From: Euwallacea fornicatus
Lineage: Eukaryota; Arthropoda; Insecta; Coleoptera; Curculionidae
Assembly: GCF_040115645.1 (NCBI RefSeq)
Contig: NC_089574.1
Location: 2,294,001-2,358,000, forward strand
Length of the DNA stretch: 64,000 nt
Direction: 5' to 3'
Below the pieces are notes generated by a model. It ran no database searches. It worked only from the letters and a program-made list of their open reading frames with translations, and was not told the DNA's origin. The first letter of the stretch is position 1. The number at the start of each line of letters is the position of its first letter. Below are positions 1 to 11,564 of this stretch, in pieces. Both the position numbers and the translations under genes were made by a program.

Positions 1-3000
1 CTTTTCCGTCATCATTTCCCTTCCATGTTCCCTCATCTTCTTTGAAGGATGACCCTCTGCAAAGTATGAATGAGAAATGTGCAAATGCGTGTACACACAT
101 TTGCGTCTAAACTCCAAAACTTTACTGTCAATTTATTAATTAAACGCCTAAGATCGTTGAGTAAATGGTGAAAGTAGCCACTCCATCTTAGTATTTTTTT
201 GATGATTTTTAACTCACTTCTGGCACGGTAAAACACACAATCCACAACACTTTTCCATTCCGGTCAGGTTCTTCTCAGCCTCGCGCATGTCTGTGTTAAT
301 TTGGTCCATTCCATCCTCAATTCGGTCCAATTGCTCTAGAGGAATTTAATTAACGAATAATTTAACACATTGGGGGCAACACAGACGTGATCTAACGATA
401 GGTTTGAGTAGTATGTTAAGTGATAAAGTGTCACTGATCATGGTACTTCACATAAAGCATGCTCATGCTCTACACTCTTTGCATATGTATGTCTTGGAAA
501 ATTGCACGCATATCCTTAAGAAAACTTACTAAAATCAGAGCATTTTGACTTCTAATTAGCATACAATTTCCTGACGACATACTGATCTAAGTTTTATCTT
601 AAAAGCAGCTAGTATCATTGAGAAGTCATGCTCCCAAGTCTATGTATAATCTGGCATAATATGGGTGTCCGAATAAGTATGGTGAAAATGTGATGTTAAC
701 TTACTTCTAGTTTTGGCCTTTTGTACTATTCTAACAAGTTGTAATGAATTACGTTTGAGAACCCGACTGAGTCTACAATAATTTAGTTCGAGAGATTACT
801 TACCAAACACCATTTTAAAACATCTATTAATTGGCTTTATGAGATTCATAACCAAGTTATCATGACCAAAGTATGAATAACTTGGCACCCTTTATTTAGC
901 GATACATGCGCAGTAATCAAATAACGTTTGTTTTCATTTTTCATGTGAAAAAAAATCAATAAAAATGTTTCTTTGAAGCAGCTGAATTTCATTTGGCTTT
1001 GACGGACTGATTGGGAAAAGAGTGAAACTGCCATTAGCCTCGTTAAATTACTCGCAAAACCAAGATCCAAGACTAAAAACTATGAACTTTTCGTACATCT
1101 CCTGTATCTCGGTAATGCATTTTATACCAATTTTTGATGCAAGGAACTTGTCCGAATTTTTAGTTTAATAATAATTTCTTAATAGTTACAGTCCGAAGAA
1201 AAACGCTAAAAATTCTAACAATAATGTAGGTAATTGATGTGATCAGTATCTTCTGTTTCGAGTGTTAGTAGCCAATCGACAGTGGATAACTAATAAATCT
1301 ATCCCATCAGGCACCACCAACAAGAAACTTTCTTCATTACCCACAATTAGAGCACATCAAAACATTTATGTCATGTATCTTATTGCATATTTACAACAAA
1401 CAGTAAGGTGATACATTTATATGCCATTGAACTTACAGCATGACGAGGATGCTGGCGATTTCAAATTAGCGCTTGAACAAAATATTATACCATGACTTAA
1501 TTACTTGTTAAACCACAACATTAATCACTTTTAATCACTTATTTAATCTTAATATTAATAGTTCGTATTTAACTGTTATGTGTATTTGTTAGGTTAATTC
1601 AACAATGAGCTATGGGTATTAATTAACTGGTGTGAATATGAATGAATAGGCTAAAAGGGATTTGCAAACCTTCATGTGGATAAAACTTATTTTTGCTTCA
1701 GCAAAGTTAAATGTGGTGGTGAAGAAAGCGCCCTATTGGCACATTGCATTGGTATTCAAAGCTTTCTCTGGACGGAAACTGCGAAAGTTCACTTGCAAAT
1801 TTTACCTCTTTAAGTATAGATGATTTGTTGGTCTCAAATGAGCTAAGAAATCCAAGGCGTTGCAATACACTTGAGCCTCGCACACCAAGAAATCGCATCA
1901 AAACTATTCAAAAACCCTTATGGCAAAGTACATTCCAAATTCAAATCTGTAATCGAAGTTACCCAGAAGGATTTTTGAACCGTTATTAAAGTACTCCTTG
2001 ACCGGTTAGGACAAATCTGATATCTCCTACCCAATATCTAGATCGACGAGCGACGGGAGTTTTCTAATAATACGAAGATGATATCAAAGAGGTGTCAGGT
2101 GATTTATAATATGTGTATGAGTAGCGTCAACCTTAGCAACTCTGTCACCCTGGACAAAATGTTCAACTACTGCCCTCCTACCTTCTAGAAAAAGCGCCGA
2201 CTAGAAAAGTCCACCACCTCCATAAGGTCGATACTGTGTCTGAGTAATGTGTTACACACTACTTAGATCTCCACGACGTAAGTCGTACTGTTACAAAAAG
2301 TATCTCTGTAAAGTCCACCCATAAAGCCAAAAGTAACGAGCACAACAGTGTTCACAAATACTTCTGTTATGATACGCTTCAGGCCAGGACGAAGGATAAA
2401 CTGGAACTTCACTCTGCAGTGAAGAATATAGGAAGACGTTAATTATTCAGACATTTTTGCTTGCTTCGAGATAAATTTTACATTGGAAAGTACCAATGAT
2501 ACCTTGGACTATTTTATAACTCAGGGCATTCCACGTTTGTGGATTAACTGGGTACGCGATAAGAAAATTACGATGGTAGAATATTAGGTATCTGCTGTAT
2601 TTCTCAACAAATGGGAAAAAATAGATGTTGTTCTGAACAACACCATAGCATTAATCGCTGTTAATGGTCAGTCCCAAATAAATCTACCGTGATTTTAATC
2701 CAAATATTGAAAACGAATGCAAATCCCTTTCAACCCTTGTCGAAATACGATATAATGATTATGCTTACCGCCCTGTTCATCCAGCATGACCAGGGTTTTC
2801 ATCCCCACCTCGTGGCTCTACAAACATGAAGAATATCAGCTAGGCATATCCTTACAAGAGAAATCGCACAATTGACCATCGGCTTTATATAGCCCTACGA
2901 GTGTTTCAGTTTATGGTATTGAAACGTTAGTTGGGCCTCGCTTAAAATAAACTATCCTAGAGCCAAGGATATATTTACCCATTCACTTATAAGAATCGGT

Positions 3001-6000
3001 AATATTACACTGAAATGTAATTATACAGGAGTGACGAATATGCCGGGATATTGTCAGTTCAATGTTATCTGCTTGTGTTGGAAATTCGATATTGATTGGG
3101 AGTAAGTAGGAACGTATTGTGTTCACAAGGCAGAGGATCACTATTTACAGTATTGGATTGGTGTTGTTTAAACGGTTGTATTTAGAGACAAAATGGGTTA
3201 ATTCCAATGCCGTTTTCGGCAGTGAAAGGAACACCAATACAGTATCTGCACGTCAACAAAACAAATGTTGTACCTAAACGAAATTTTCACCATGAATTTC
3301 ACATAAATCCAATATACAATAAGGTAAATATGCAATAAAACAAAGACTGCATATAATAACAAATAGGGTTAATGGCCGTCCCCACACCGACACCAAATAT
3401 CCACCAATATAGAAAATACCCTACACCACCTTTGAAGATATCTTACCGCCTTGGACATGGATCATTTCCAAAGTCTTGGTTCCGGCATCGGTAGACTACA
3501 ACAGCATTGTGCAGGTAGCATTCGCAACAGGACACACAAAAAAATGAAAAACAACACATTCTAACATATACATGTAAACACTTTTTAAATAATCATGACA
3601 GTGGTGACATAAAACAACCATTAACGTGATTTAATACGCTGCGAGGTGCTAAATTGTCAAGACATTATCTAGAATGTAGGGTAATAAATTCGGTCTTTTA
3701 AACAAGGATCAATTTAAACACAAAAAGGATAAATAACTGTTAGAAATAAAGTGCTCTTTGACAGTAGTAACATGACAATTCAAAATTTACTGCATACACA
3801 CATCGGACCTTGTGAATGACAATGAAGAGGGCCCGATAATTATTGTAACTTTTTATTGAGTATTGGAGTAATCCAAGTGCAAGACTATAAGGAATGAAGG
3901 CTACCTTAGGGTTAGTGCGTATCTGCAGTATTTTCGTTCAATTTCGCTCACAAAAATTAGTTATGTAGTAACCCGCATCGAGTTATTACTTCGGACGGAA
4001 ATCTGACAAGTGTGAAAAACGTATTGACGATGCGATTAAGACAGACAGAAGTAAAGAGAACTAGAAGTATTTGGCGACTAAAAACGTCTCTTTTTATTTA
4101 CAGCAGAGCAAGCCGCACAGTTTACATGCAAGTTACAATACAAAATAACAATAATCAATTACCTAAAGTTTTCATGTGAATAATTAAATATCATCCACCT
4201 GCAGCTTTTAGTCGGAAATGATCATTTCCAATGGCAAGCACTACTCTACTTTGGTTAAAAAGAAGCACTGACTTCGACCGTTGATCGGCACTCCTTAACA
4301 TGAATGTTGGTTGTACAGTGTGGCCCTAATTGGCACTATATGTACGGGTATTTTGAAAACAATGCGAACTAGAAAAATGGCGAAATAGGGCGAGCTGAAG
4401 GGATCTTAATGGCCGGCCGGCCGAATATATATCGATACAGTTATTTATAAAAGTTTTTAATACCAAGTTTTTGGACCTCCATGTATATGCAATTCCGATT
4501 TATGCAAAATTAAAAGCACGATTATTACAAAACATTAAACTATACAATTTTACTTGGTTTATGCAGTTATTTAAGCCGCAATGTAAGTTTTGTATATGAC
4601 GGAGTGGCAATTCGAACCATCAACGGCCGATGGAGAAAAACCCGTCATGAAACCCATCAAAAAATATTCCTAGCGAGTTCAGAGCGAAAGACTACTGAAA
4701 CTACTAAGCAAAGCAACTTTGACATGCCTTGAATATAACTGTAATTTAAAGTGTATTGGTGGAAAATGTCAAATTGTCCAGTTAATAGTTGAGTTACACA
4801 AGTATACCAGTGCAGTTTTGACTATAATTATCACTTAATAACCAATTTTTCAATAAAATGTAACGAAGAGCACTAAGTTTCTCGTATTTATAAAAGAAGC
4901 GATTGAAAAACTGGCAATTAAGCATGTAGGTGATGCATATTAAAAAACAAAACCTGGTGGATCACCTATAAATGCTTAATTTTATTAAACTTGTATAGCA
5001 ACATGAAAAACGTCCACTTAGAAATGCCACCAAGCTATAGATGAATAGTGAAAATGACGATTAAGAATAAGATGACAGAGTAACAAGTTCAATATGAATT
5101 TGTTTCCAACGGTAAGAAAGGAGAGACTCACCTCCCTGGTCATCTAAAGCGACCAAGGTACGGATTCCCGCTTCCTTGCTCTATAGCAGCACAAAACAAG
5201 TGTAAAATGTTATGTTAGTTTACATGAGCTGGTGAACACACCCGATATGTTTAATATTACAGTTGGTTTAGTTGGGTAACATAGGTAGCGAATATTAATA
5301 TGAAATATGCAACATTTGATCAGTGTTGTTCGTCAGTATTATAATGGGAGTTTTAACGTCTATAAGAGCATATAGGGACGATTAGTTCGGCAGAATTTAT
5401 GGTGGCCCAGGACACAAACATCAGACAAATACTCAGATTTATGTACTGCAGTGACGGAAAGCAACTACTTAAAGGTTCAAATTCATTTTGACTCAAAATT
5501 TCCAAGAGCCACCACTTAAGTTATATCCAATATTGAACACATTTCATTGAGATCAGGTTAAAAGTATAAATTGGGTAAACGTGAAATGAGTTTAATAGTT
5601 AAGGAAGAATGTTATATGTTATATTTGTGGCATGAAACAATTCAGCAATGGACTGTTTGAAATTGCATTTGAAAGTTCGTTATGTTCTGGTAGTGGCATG
5701 AAAAATTTGAGTAACTTTTCTGTCTGCCAGTGTGTGTGCAAAAGTGCATTTGTGTTATAGTACGTATATTTATATATGCTGAGCTCATAACTGTACACAA
5801 AACACAGCACAGACACAGCCACACTCGCAGGGCTACCGCTACCACAACATACATTGAATGGACATAATTTAAATAAAAGTCAAGCATATCCAGCGTTGGC
5901 TATTTATATAGGGATTCGGGAAATCACGAGAAGCTGACAAGGGCGAGATTAAATATAAAGAAGAAAAGTAAGGAAAATGATTCCTAAGCAGGTAGTTTGG

Positions 6001-7267
6001 TTGGTTCAGTTGGATCATTATTTTGAATTATTTTAGAACCATCTTATTCAAATATTAACGGTGAGAGAATTTGGTTACTCGATTAAAAGAATTTAAAATA
6101 ATTTATTTACAAAACTACAAGTTTATTATTGCTCACACTCTGAATAAGAATTCTTCACAAATGGGTATTTTTTTAATTAAAATTAAATCTAATCGCTTTT
6201 GAGCAAGCCCTTCAAATCAGGGTTTTATTAGCCAACAAGTTCAAAATACAAACATGATATAAAGAAAGCACCAAATTAGTCACAAATATGTGTACCTTTA
6301 TCGTCACCTATTTTCCCAATATTAACGTTGTCAATCCGAAATACTTTTGGTTATATATCTCTACTATAACCAATAAGAAAAGCTGTTTCTTTATTGCAAA
6401 CACATGTTGATTAAACAACTAAGTGTAAAATCAAATAGAGATATTTTGCTAATGTGCTACCATTTTATTGTGAAATTTTTTTGCACACATGTATACCTCA
6501 AGTATGCCCTTCATACACATATTATATATATATTAAAAAAGACCATTTGCAAGCTTCCCTCTTTCTCCTAGACTTAGGTTGCGATGAACCTTAGAAATAT
6601 GCACTCATAATACCACTAATGTCTGAATTATTTGAATAAAATTGGTTTGCTAATATTTTATATGGGGGAATTTTATGCTAGGGAGGTAAAGAAGTGCAAA
6701 AGGCCACAAAGACAGTTAGATATATTAATCATCATAGTTTTGAAAGAAAAATGTGATTACCATATTCTTATATTACATTGAGCTAGCTTAAACCTTTTAA
6801 GCCAGTGCTATTTTGCCTAAAAATGATTACTTTTTGATAAAGACTCAAACACTGCAAACATGAATAAACATTTGAAAAGTTAAGATAAAGTGAATGAAAT
6901 TTAGAACATTTTAAAACTTACCTCCTCACATAGCGCCAGCATCCGTCTTGTGCTTTCCAAAGACTAAAATAGAAAAAAAAAAGAGTTATTCTAAGCAAAC
7001 TTCAACCGTTAAGAGTAAAGTACTTTCTTATATCATATGGAAAATTAATTTTAGGAATTCTTATGCATTGAATATCCCTATTCAGGGCAATTTAAAATTA
7101 TAGCTATTTAACAGAAATAATAACAAAGACAAATTTAGTGGGGATGAACTTATTTCATGGCATGATTATTATATACATACATCATCTGTAACTTGTTGAG
7201 ATTTGAACTGTAGCTCCTGAAGTTCTGTCCTTGGAGCGCCATTCTCTGCTGGGGCTGGGGCTGGCAT
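1..7267 (-). CDS. Snap25: SNAP-25, synaptosomal t-SNARE, partial: C-terminal half lies beyond the left edge
   Basis: SNAP-25 supplies two helices (Qb, Qc) to the SNARE bundle that fuses synaptic vesicles with the plasma membrane. Exons seen on the minus strand: 7267-7181 (residues 1-29, start MPAPAPAENG), 6963-6922 (30-43, SLESTRRMLALCEE), one of three alternative 49-nt exons (44-59), 335-218 (60-98, EQLDRIEDGMDQI to a palmitoylation-type cysteine cluster CCGLCVLPC) and 56-1 (99-117, SFKEDEGTWKGNDDGK). All junctions are GT-AG and keep frame. The start is the first ATG, 4 nt inside an exon with a TTTTAG acceptor at 7272, so an untranslated 5' exon must lie further right; I could not place it. 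The cysteines at 89, 90, 93 and 97 are the expected membrane anchor. The Qc SNARE helix is missing only because the window ends. Identification is near certain from the N-terminal SNARE motif. Confidence 0.95.
2769..2817 (-). other. Snap25: SNAP-25 alternative exon 3c
   Basis: This 49-nt exon encodes SHEVGMKTLVMLDEQG, with acceptor TTTGTAG and donor GTAAGC. It has the same length and phase as 3a and 3b, so any one of the three can join exon 2 (phase 0) to exon 4 (phase 1). Using two together would shift the frame (98 nt is not a multiple of three), so the copies must be mutually exclusive in a productive mRNA. The VMLDEQG stretch resembles vertebrate SNAP-25 more than exon 3a does. Confidence 0.9.
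3447..3495 (-). other. Snap25: SNAP-25 alternative exon 3b (divergent copy)
   Basis: This 49-nt exon encodes STDAGTKTLEMIHVQG, with acceptor TTGTAG and donor GTAAGA. Length, phase and position match exon 3a exactly. Ser44, Gly48, Thr51-Leu52 and the zero-layer Gln58-Gly59 are kept, while residues 53-57 change from VALDD to EMIHV. Intact splice sites and an open frame argue that it is functional rather than a relic. It is too short to be visible as an open reading frame. Confidence 0.85.
5132..5180 (-). other. Snap25: SNAP-25 alternative exon 3a
   Basis: This 49-nt exon encodes SKEAGIRTLVALDDQG plus the first base of a Glu codon. It has acceptor CTATAG and donor GTGAGT. It carries the canonical insect and vertebrate SNAP-25 sequence for residues 44-59 and ends beside the zero-layer Gln (residue 58) of the Qb SNARE helix. 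It is the first of three interchangeable copies in transcript order and, by sequence, the conventional one. Confidence 0.93.
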
Positions 7268-7271
7268 GTTG

Positions 7272-8780
7272 CTAAAACCCAAAAAAGTAGTTTACAAGGA
7301 GGAATATTTCTATAAAATTATTCATGTGTTAATAAGATGAACAAAAATTAAAGCACCTAATTTTTAATTAATCATAGAGTATAAAAAAAAGTAAACAATT
7401 TTAGGTTAAATTATTTGAAAAACAGCATAGACTCTCATATCAATGTGTTTTGTATTTGTTTGAGTTGTTTTTTATCATCTGTGAACATTAATTTTTTTGG
7501 ATTATCAGGGAAAACTCAAAAATAACATACTGGAAACAAGTTTTATGTATCTGGCATACATGGAATTCCAATTACCCCAATAGAGTTTTGCTACTTACAG
7601 CAAGCAAAAGTCAAATTCAATCAGATAAATTCAGAGAAATCTGATGAGTGGTTGGGAGATCACATTATTGTATAGACATGTGAAGGAAAAATCAATAATG
7701 CGCCAAGGGCAGACGCACTCCCCTATCCCAACCAAACCCTAAAAATATCCCAGAGCATGCAAAAACCTACTGATAATGAAAATATTGGAATATATTTAAA
7801 TGATGACACGATGAGTCATATCATATCCATGACTGTTCCACCTCAAGAGAAACTTTTACTGCAAATTGTGACCAATAAATATCAGCATTAGAAGATGGGG
7901 CCAGAAAATCAATGGTATAGAAAATGAAAACAAGTGACATATTTACCCGGATATATTATCAGTAATCACAACGTGCAGAAGTAGAACTTATCTTCCAACG
8001 ATAACCAGATATTTCCCGGTGCACTGAGTAGGAGTATAAGAATTAAAATAAAATATAAACAGGACAAGGGAATCTTAAAAAAATCTTCTTCGTCAGTTAC
8101 TGTCTCCTCCCCTTGCCCCTTTAGAACTATCTTCCTTCATTCTTTCTGACGTGCTAACTGACCATTGACGTAATATGACCAAATGTCATCTCTGTTCTCA
8201 TGCAAGTTCAGAAATAACACACTTGGTGTAACACAGGATTAAACGTTTGAATGCTACGCAGCATCCAGGGTTAAATTTTTGTTTGGGAGGAGGTGGAAGC
8301 CGAAATTGAATATCTTCTGAATCTGGCTGATACCCAGTACTTCTAGCAGCCAAAGTTGCTGGGTTAGGAAAGGCAAAATTTTTGTCATGTTTACTAATAC
8401 AGACGAATGGAATTTGATATGTATAAAGCAAGAGTGGCAGCTTTTGTCTGTTTCGGTTTGAAGTAATCTTTTCGTGTCATTTTATTGTAGTCTGCATGCG
8501 ATGAAGTGTTGCTTTCCGCACTCGTTTCATAAATAATAAATAACTATTTTTTTGATTAAATTATTGATACTTAAATAAAATTTTAAATTAGGAAAGATAA
8601 AAATAAACGAGGATAGAAGTCTCTGGTTAAGTATTTGTATAGTTAAAATTCATTTAAAACCAGCGTCGTTTTATAAAAAAGGTACACTTAGCAATATTGC
8701 TGAATGGTTTCTTCCAATGGTTAAAATTCAAACTGTTAATTGAAGTTTCAGTGTTCATCACATCCAACGGATTTTGAAAT
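7272..8780. promoter_or_regulatory. Intergenic: 5' flanks of SNAP-25 (minus) and Siva (plus)
   Basis: This is a head-to-head intergenic stretch. It must contain the untranslated first exon and promoter of SNAP-25 and the promoter of the Siva-like gene. I see no convincing core-promoter motif. A GTAAGT-type minus-strand donor near 7600-7610 could end the missing 5' UTR exon, but this is a guess. The rest is AT-rich with a more GC-balanced patch around 8090-8350. Confidence 0.4.
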
Positions 8781-9146
8781 ATGTCCAAACGTAGGTGTCC
8801 TTTTACTGATAATTATCAGGCAGTTAAAAAACAAGAGACATGTTTGGGAAGCAAGGGTCGACAGATCTTATCCTCCTCTTCTGAAAGAGCATTGCAACTT
8901 CTGTACTCTGGTGCTGCAAATCAATTAAAAACTAGGGACACAAAACCACATATTGCCAGTATTGCACCTTATACATGCAGTCAATGTAAGCAAATGGAAG
9001 AATGTGAAATTAAATGCAACTATTGCGATAAGTTAGTTTGTAATGACTGTATAGAATGTTGCAATCAGTGTGAAGGAGATTACTGCAAAAATTGTATTTT
9101 CAGTCTTCCAGACAAGGATTACTTTGTATGTTACAGCTGCTATTAA
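8781..9146 (+). CDS. Siva: Siva-like apoptosis-regulatory protein, Cys-rich, 121 aa
   Basis: Siva family proteins bind the cytoplasmic tails of TNF-receptor-type molecules and other partners and promote apoptosis or ubiquitin signalling; the insect role is little known. The N-terminus MSKRRCPF matches the family signature (vertebrate Siva starts MPKRSCPF). Residues 66-120 contain 14 cysteines in paired CxxC-type spacing (for example CSQC 66-69, CNYC 79-82, CNDC 87-90, CYSC 117-120), as in the zinc-binding C-terminus of Siva. A short helical middle part (about 24-50) aligns in position with the amphipathic region. At 121 aa it is shorter than mammalian Siva-1 (about 175 aa), but both ends are present. 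It is a single exon. The start is the first ATG that gives the family N-terminus. It is tail-to-tail with POC1. Assignment rests on the two end motifs. Confidence 0.8.
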   Translation: MSKRRCPFTDNYQAVKKQETCLGSKGRQILSSSSERALQLLYSGAANQLKTRDTKPHIASIAPYTCSQCKQMEECEIKCNYCDKLVCNDCIECCNQCEGDYCKNCIFSLPDKDYFVCYSCY

Positions 9147-9612
9147 AACAATTTTATTTACATGGGTAATTAACAGCCAAGTTGTTATATACCTATTAAT
9201 AATAGTTTTTAATTAAAAATGTTACAATAAATTTATTGATATTTTATTTAATTCTACAGATTTATAAATACTGTTTATCAACAAAAAATTTTTTAAAACA
9301 TGTCAATTGCAAAGTTTATTGCCTTCAAAAACTTCCATGCAATTAACATAAGAATAAAATGTGTGAGATTACATATATTCAAAAACAAGTTTTGGATGCT
9401 TGAATTAGCAAGATAACTACTAGAGTTAATGTCAACGAATATGCTTACATATTCCTGAAATTAGCAAACATGAGAATAAGTACGTACATACAGGGTGATC
9501 TATTTTAAAAATTATGTGCTATTTATGTACGGTCAATCAACTGTACTACAAGTCTTATTCTGCTGTGTATGTTTTTTTTTCAATCACACATTTCTATAAA
9601 TAATTTAGGACT
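9147..9612. other. Convergent 3' UTRs of the Siva-like gene and POC1
   Basis: The stops of the two genes are 466 nt apart and face each other. Siva has AATAAA at 9226. On the minus strand, AATAAA signals for POC1 lie at 9315-9320 and 9243-9248, so the two transcripts may overlap at their ends. A CAGGGTG motif near 9491 resembles a transposon terminus but has no partner. Confidence 0.5.
9226..9231 (+). terminator. Poly(A) signal AATAAA of the Siva-like gene
   Basis: An AATAAA lies 80 nt after the Siva stop codon. It is the first canonical signal downstream and sits in an AT-rich 3' UTR. Confidence 0.6.
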
Positions 9613-10877
9613 TTAACCAACAAAATTCGTTTTCCACACGACCACACAGTTATCACTACCACCAGATGCAAAGAAATTTCCATCTGAACTAAATTTACAA
9701 CTCTTAATTCCAGTTTTTTCACTTAAAGTATATAGTGGCCTGCCTTCCATTATATCTACAATTGTTAATTTACAATCTAAACCAGTGGTTAGTAGGTAGT
9801 TGGCTTTTGGATGCCAATCAAGACAAGTTGTATTATTATGTAAAGAGTAATGCTGCAAGAGCTTATGGTTCTTAATATCATAAATACGAACAACTCCAGT
9901 GTTAAGAGCTACAGCAATAGTATGATTATTGGAATGCATTGCTATATAATTGGGGCTTCCCTTATTTGCTGTAAATACATGGATGAGGTTGCCGCTTATA
10001 GTGTCCCAGATTCTTACAGTATGGTCATCAGAACAAGATGCAATTAGATTTCCAAGTTTTGAGAATTTTGCGCATCTCACCTGGAAAGAAATCAGTGTTG
10101 GATTCTAAGACAGTGGGAGTAGATCAAAAAGGCCTATTTTGTGTGCAAAATTGGCAAAATTGAATTTATGTTTTAATTCAAAATATATTTTTTTGAATTT
10201 TCAAGTTGAAATACCCAATGAATATTTTTGTAATAAAATTGCTCACTATTAATGGCTCTTTTAAACAACTTTGTAAAACAAGCAAAACTTTGGTTTTATC
10301 TAGTTTTCCTGTCTGCCTGGTTTCCCAAGCAAATGTGCCTAAATAAAACAAAATGCCCAACAATCTCTGATTTCTTATAAATTAATGTTAATAAAAATAA
10401 AATGGAATGTTAATTTACCCAATTCGTATGCCCCACAAAACTTCCAATAAATTTTTGAGTTTCCACATCCCAAAGTTTAACTGACTTATCATTTGAGCCA
10501 GTAATAATTTTTAAAGCATCAGGAGAAAAATTAATAGTATTTACTGCTGAGGTGTGGCCTTTAAACTCTTTTGAACTGCCCAAAATTTTAGGAATCCAGA
10601 ATCTAACAGTATGGTCTTTTGAGCATGATGCCAAGAGTCTACAATCAGGAGAATATTCTAGGCAGGTGACAGCTTCTTTGTGGCCTGAAAATTTGTAGCT
10701 GGGCCCTGTCTCTGAAGGATTAGACCATTTAGTCCATATCATTATGCTGTGATCGTCTGAACTACTAGCGAACTGGTCTCCATTCGGATTGAAACTCAAG
10801 CTTGTCACAGGTTGTTGATGGCCTTTAAGTACACTCACAATTTTAGGATCTTCGATTTTAATATTCGTGGAAGACAT
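9613..10877 (-). CDS. Poc1: POC1 centriolar WD40-repeat protein, 308 aa, no C-terminal Poc1 region
   Basis: POC1 binds centriole and basal-body microtubules and is needed for centriole stability and cilia. Two exons, 10877-10419 and 10080-9613, join in phase 0 at NW|VRCAKF, giving 308 aa. Seven WD repeats fill the whole protein. Signature blocks include GHKEAVTCLEYSP, SKDHTVRFW, GHTNWVRCAKFS, SDDHTVRIWD, KLLQHYSLH, DIMEGRPLYTL and the closing FASGGSDNCVVVWKTNF, all of which follow POC1A/B repeat by repeat. The stop comes four codons after KTNF, so the usual extension (known POC1 proteins are about 390-480 aa) with its coiled-coil C-terminal motif is absent. No good donor precedes the stop. 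The start ATG at 10877 opens the normal N-terminal segment before the first repeat. It lies head-to-head with the PKC gene. Confidence 0.92.
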
Positions 10878-11564
10878 TGTTTAATATCCAAAATATGTCA
10901 AATTTACTACTTGGATAAATAAGTTTTTTATTATTTTTGAAAATTTGAAAATCATAACAAGACAACGGTGAGAATTGTCAATGACAAAAATGACGTGACG
11001 GTTAAGTTTTGATAAGGACAACTACCGGGAGCCCTAATCAAGTTCAGAAATAGCGTTCTGTTCTCAGTGCCGAACTTCCTTTACTTCAGATTGACTAATT
11101 TCATAAAAATACCGAAAGAGCATAGTAGGGGTGAGTTCCAGTCGATAATGATTCGATGCGTGTGTGAATAGTGTGTCTGTCTGTAGAATCAGCGTTTGAA
11201 CAAGAAAATTTAGTATGGGATCTGTGTGAAATCCCCTTTCATTTATTTTTATATTTCAAGAAAGCCAATATACCGGCTTCAAATATTCTTCCTAGTTCTA
11301 AGCCTAACTATTGGCAGTATTGGAACGGGAGAGGGTGCAAAACCGGAATTGACCGATCACATCCGAATGATCGAAACCGAACGGAATCCCGAATCTGCGA
11401 CCTTCATATTCATGGCTGTCAAAAGCGAGCTAATATTTTTTCTTTGGAAATAGAATTTTCCTGTTTCCCGTGCTGGTTTACCTATGTAGTTAATATAAAT
11501 CAAAGTTGTTTAGTGCGGGTTGTGGCGATTTAACCATCAAAGCTTTCGGTGGCGTTAGGGGGTC
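10878..11564. promoter_or_regulatory. Shared POC1 / novel PKC promoter and PKC 5' UTR
   Basis: Only 687 nt separate the two divergent start codons. A TCAGT initiator-like element at 11064-11068 is a possible PKC start site, which would give a 5' UTR of about 500 nt with no splice needed. No TATA box is clear. Several short upstream ATGs lie in this leader, including one opening a 120-codon frame at 11171 that does not resemble a known protein. Confidence 0.45.

Noticed and set aside
1744..1989. 81-codon frame inside the SNAP-25 intron between exons 3c and 4, considered as an extra exon
   Set aside because: No similarity to any SNAP-25 segment; frames on the opposite strand are equally open.
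4411..4422. GGCCGGCCGGCC palindrome in the SNAP-25 intron
   Set aside because: A simple 4-nt repeat run with no associated structure; probably chance.
4595..4640. TTCGAAC box considered as the T-loop of a minus-strand tRNA
   Set aside because: The stem on either side does not pair and no D-arm or anticodon arm can be placed.
8198..8431. 77-codon minus-strand frame upstream of SNAP-25, considered as a 5' exon
   Set aside because: The residues do not join SNAP-25 (its ATG is in the 7181-7270 exon), and no matching gene family is recognised.
11171..11533. 120-codon frame just upstream of the PKC start
   Set aside because: It lies in the 5' UTR and is not in frame with or similar to PKC; the C2 domain begins cleanly at 11565.
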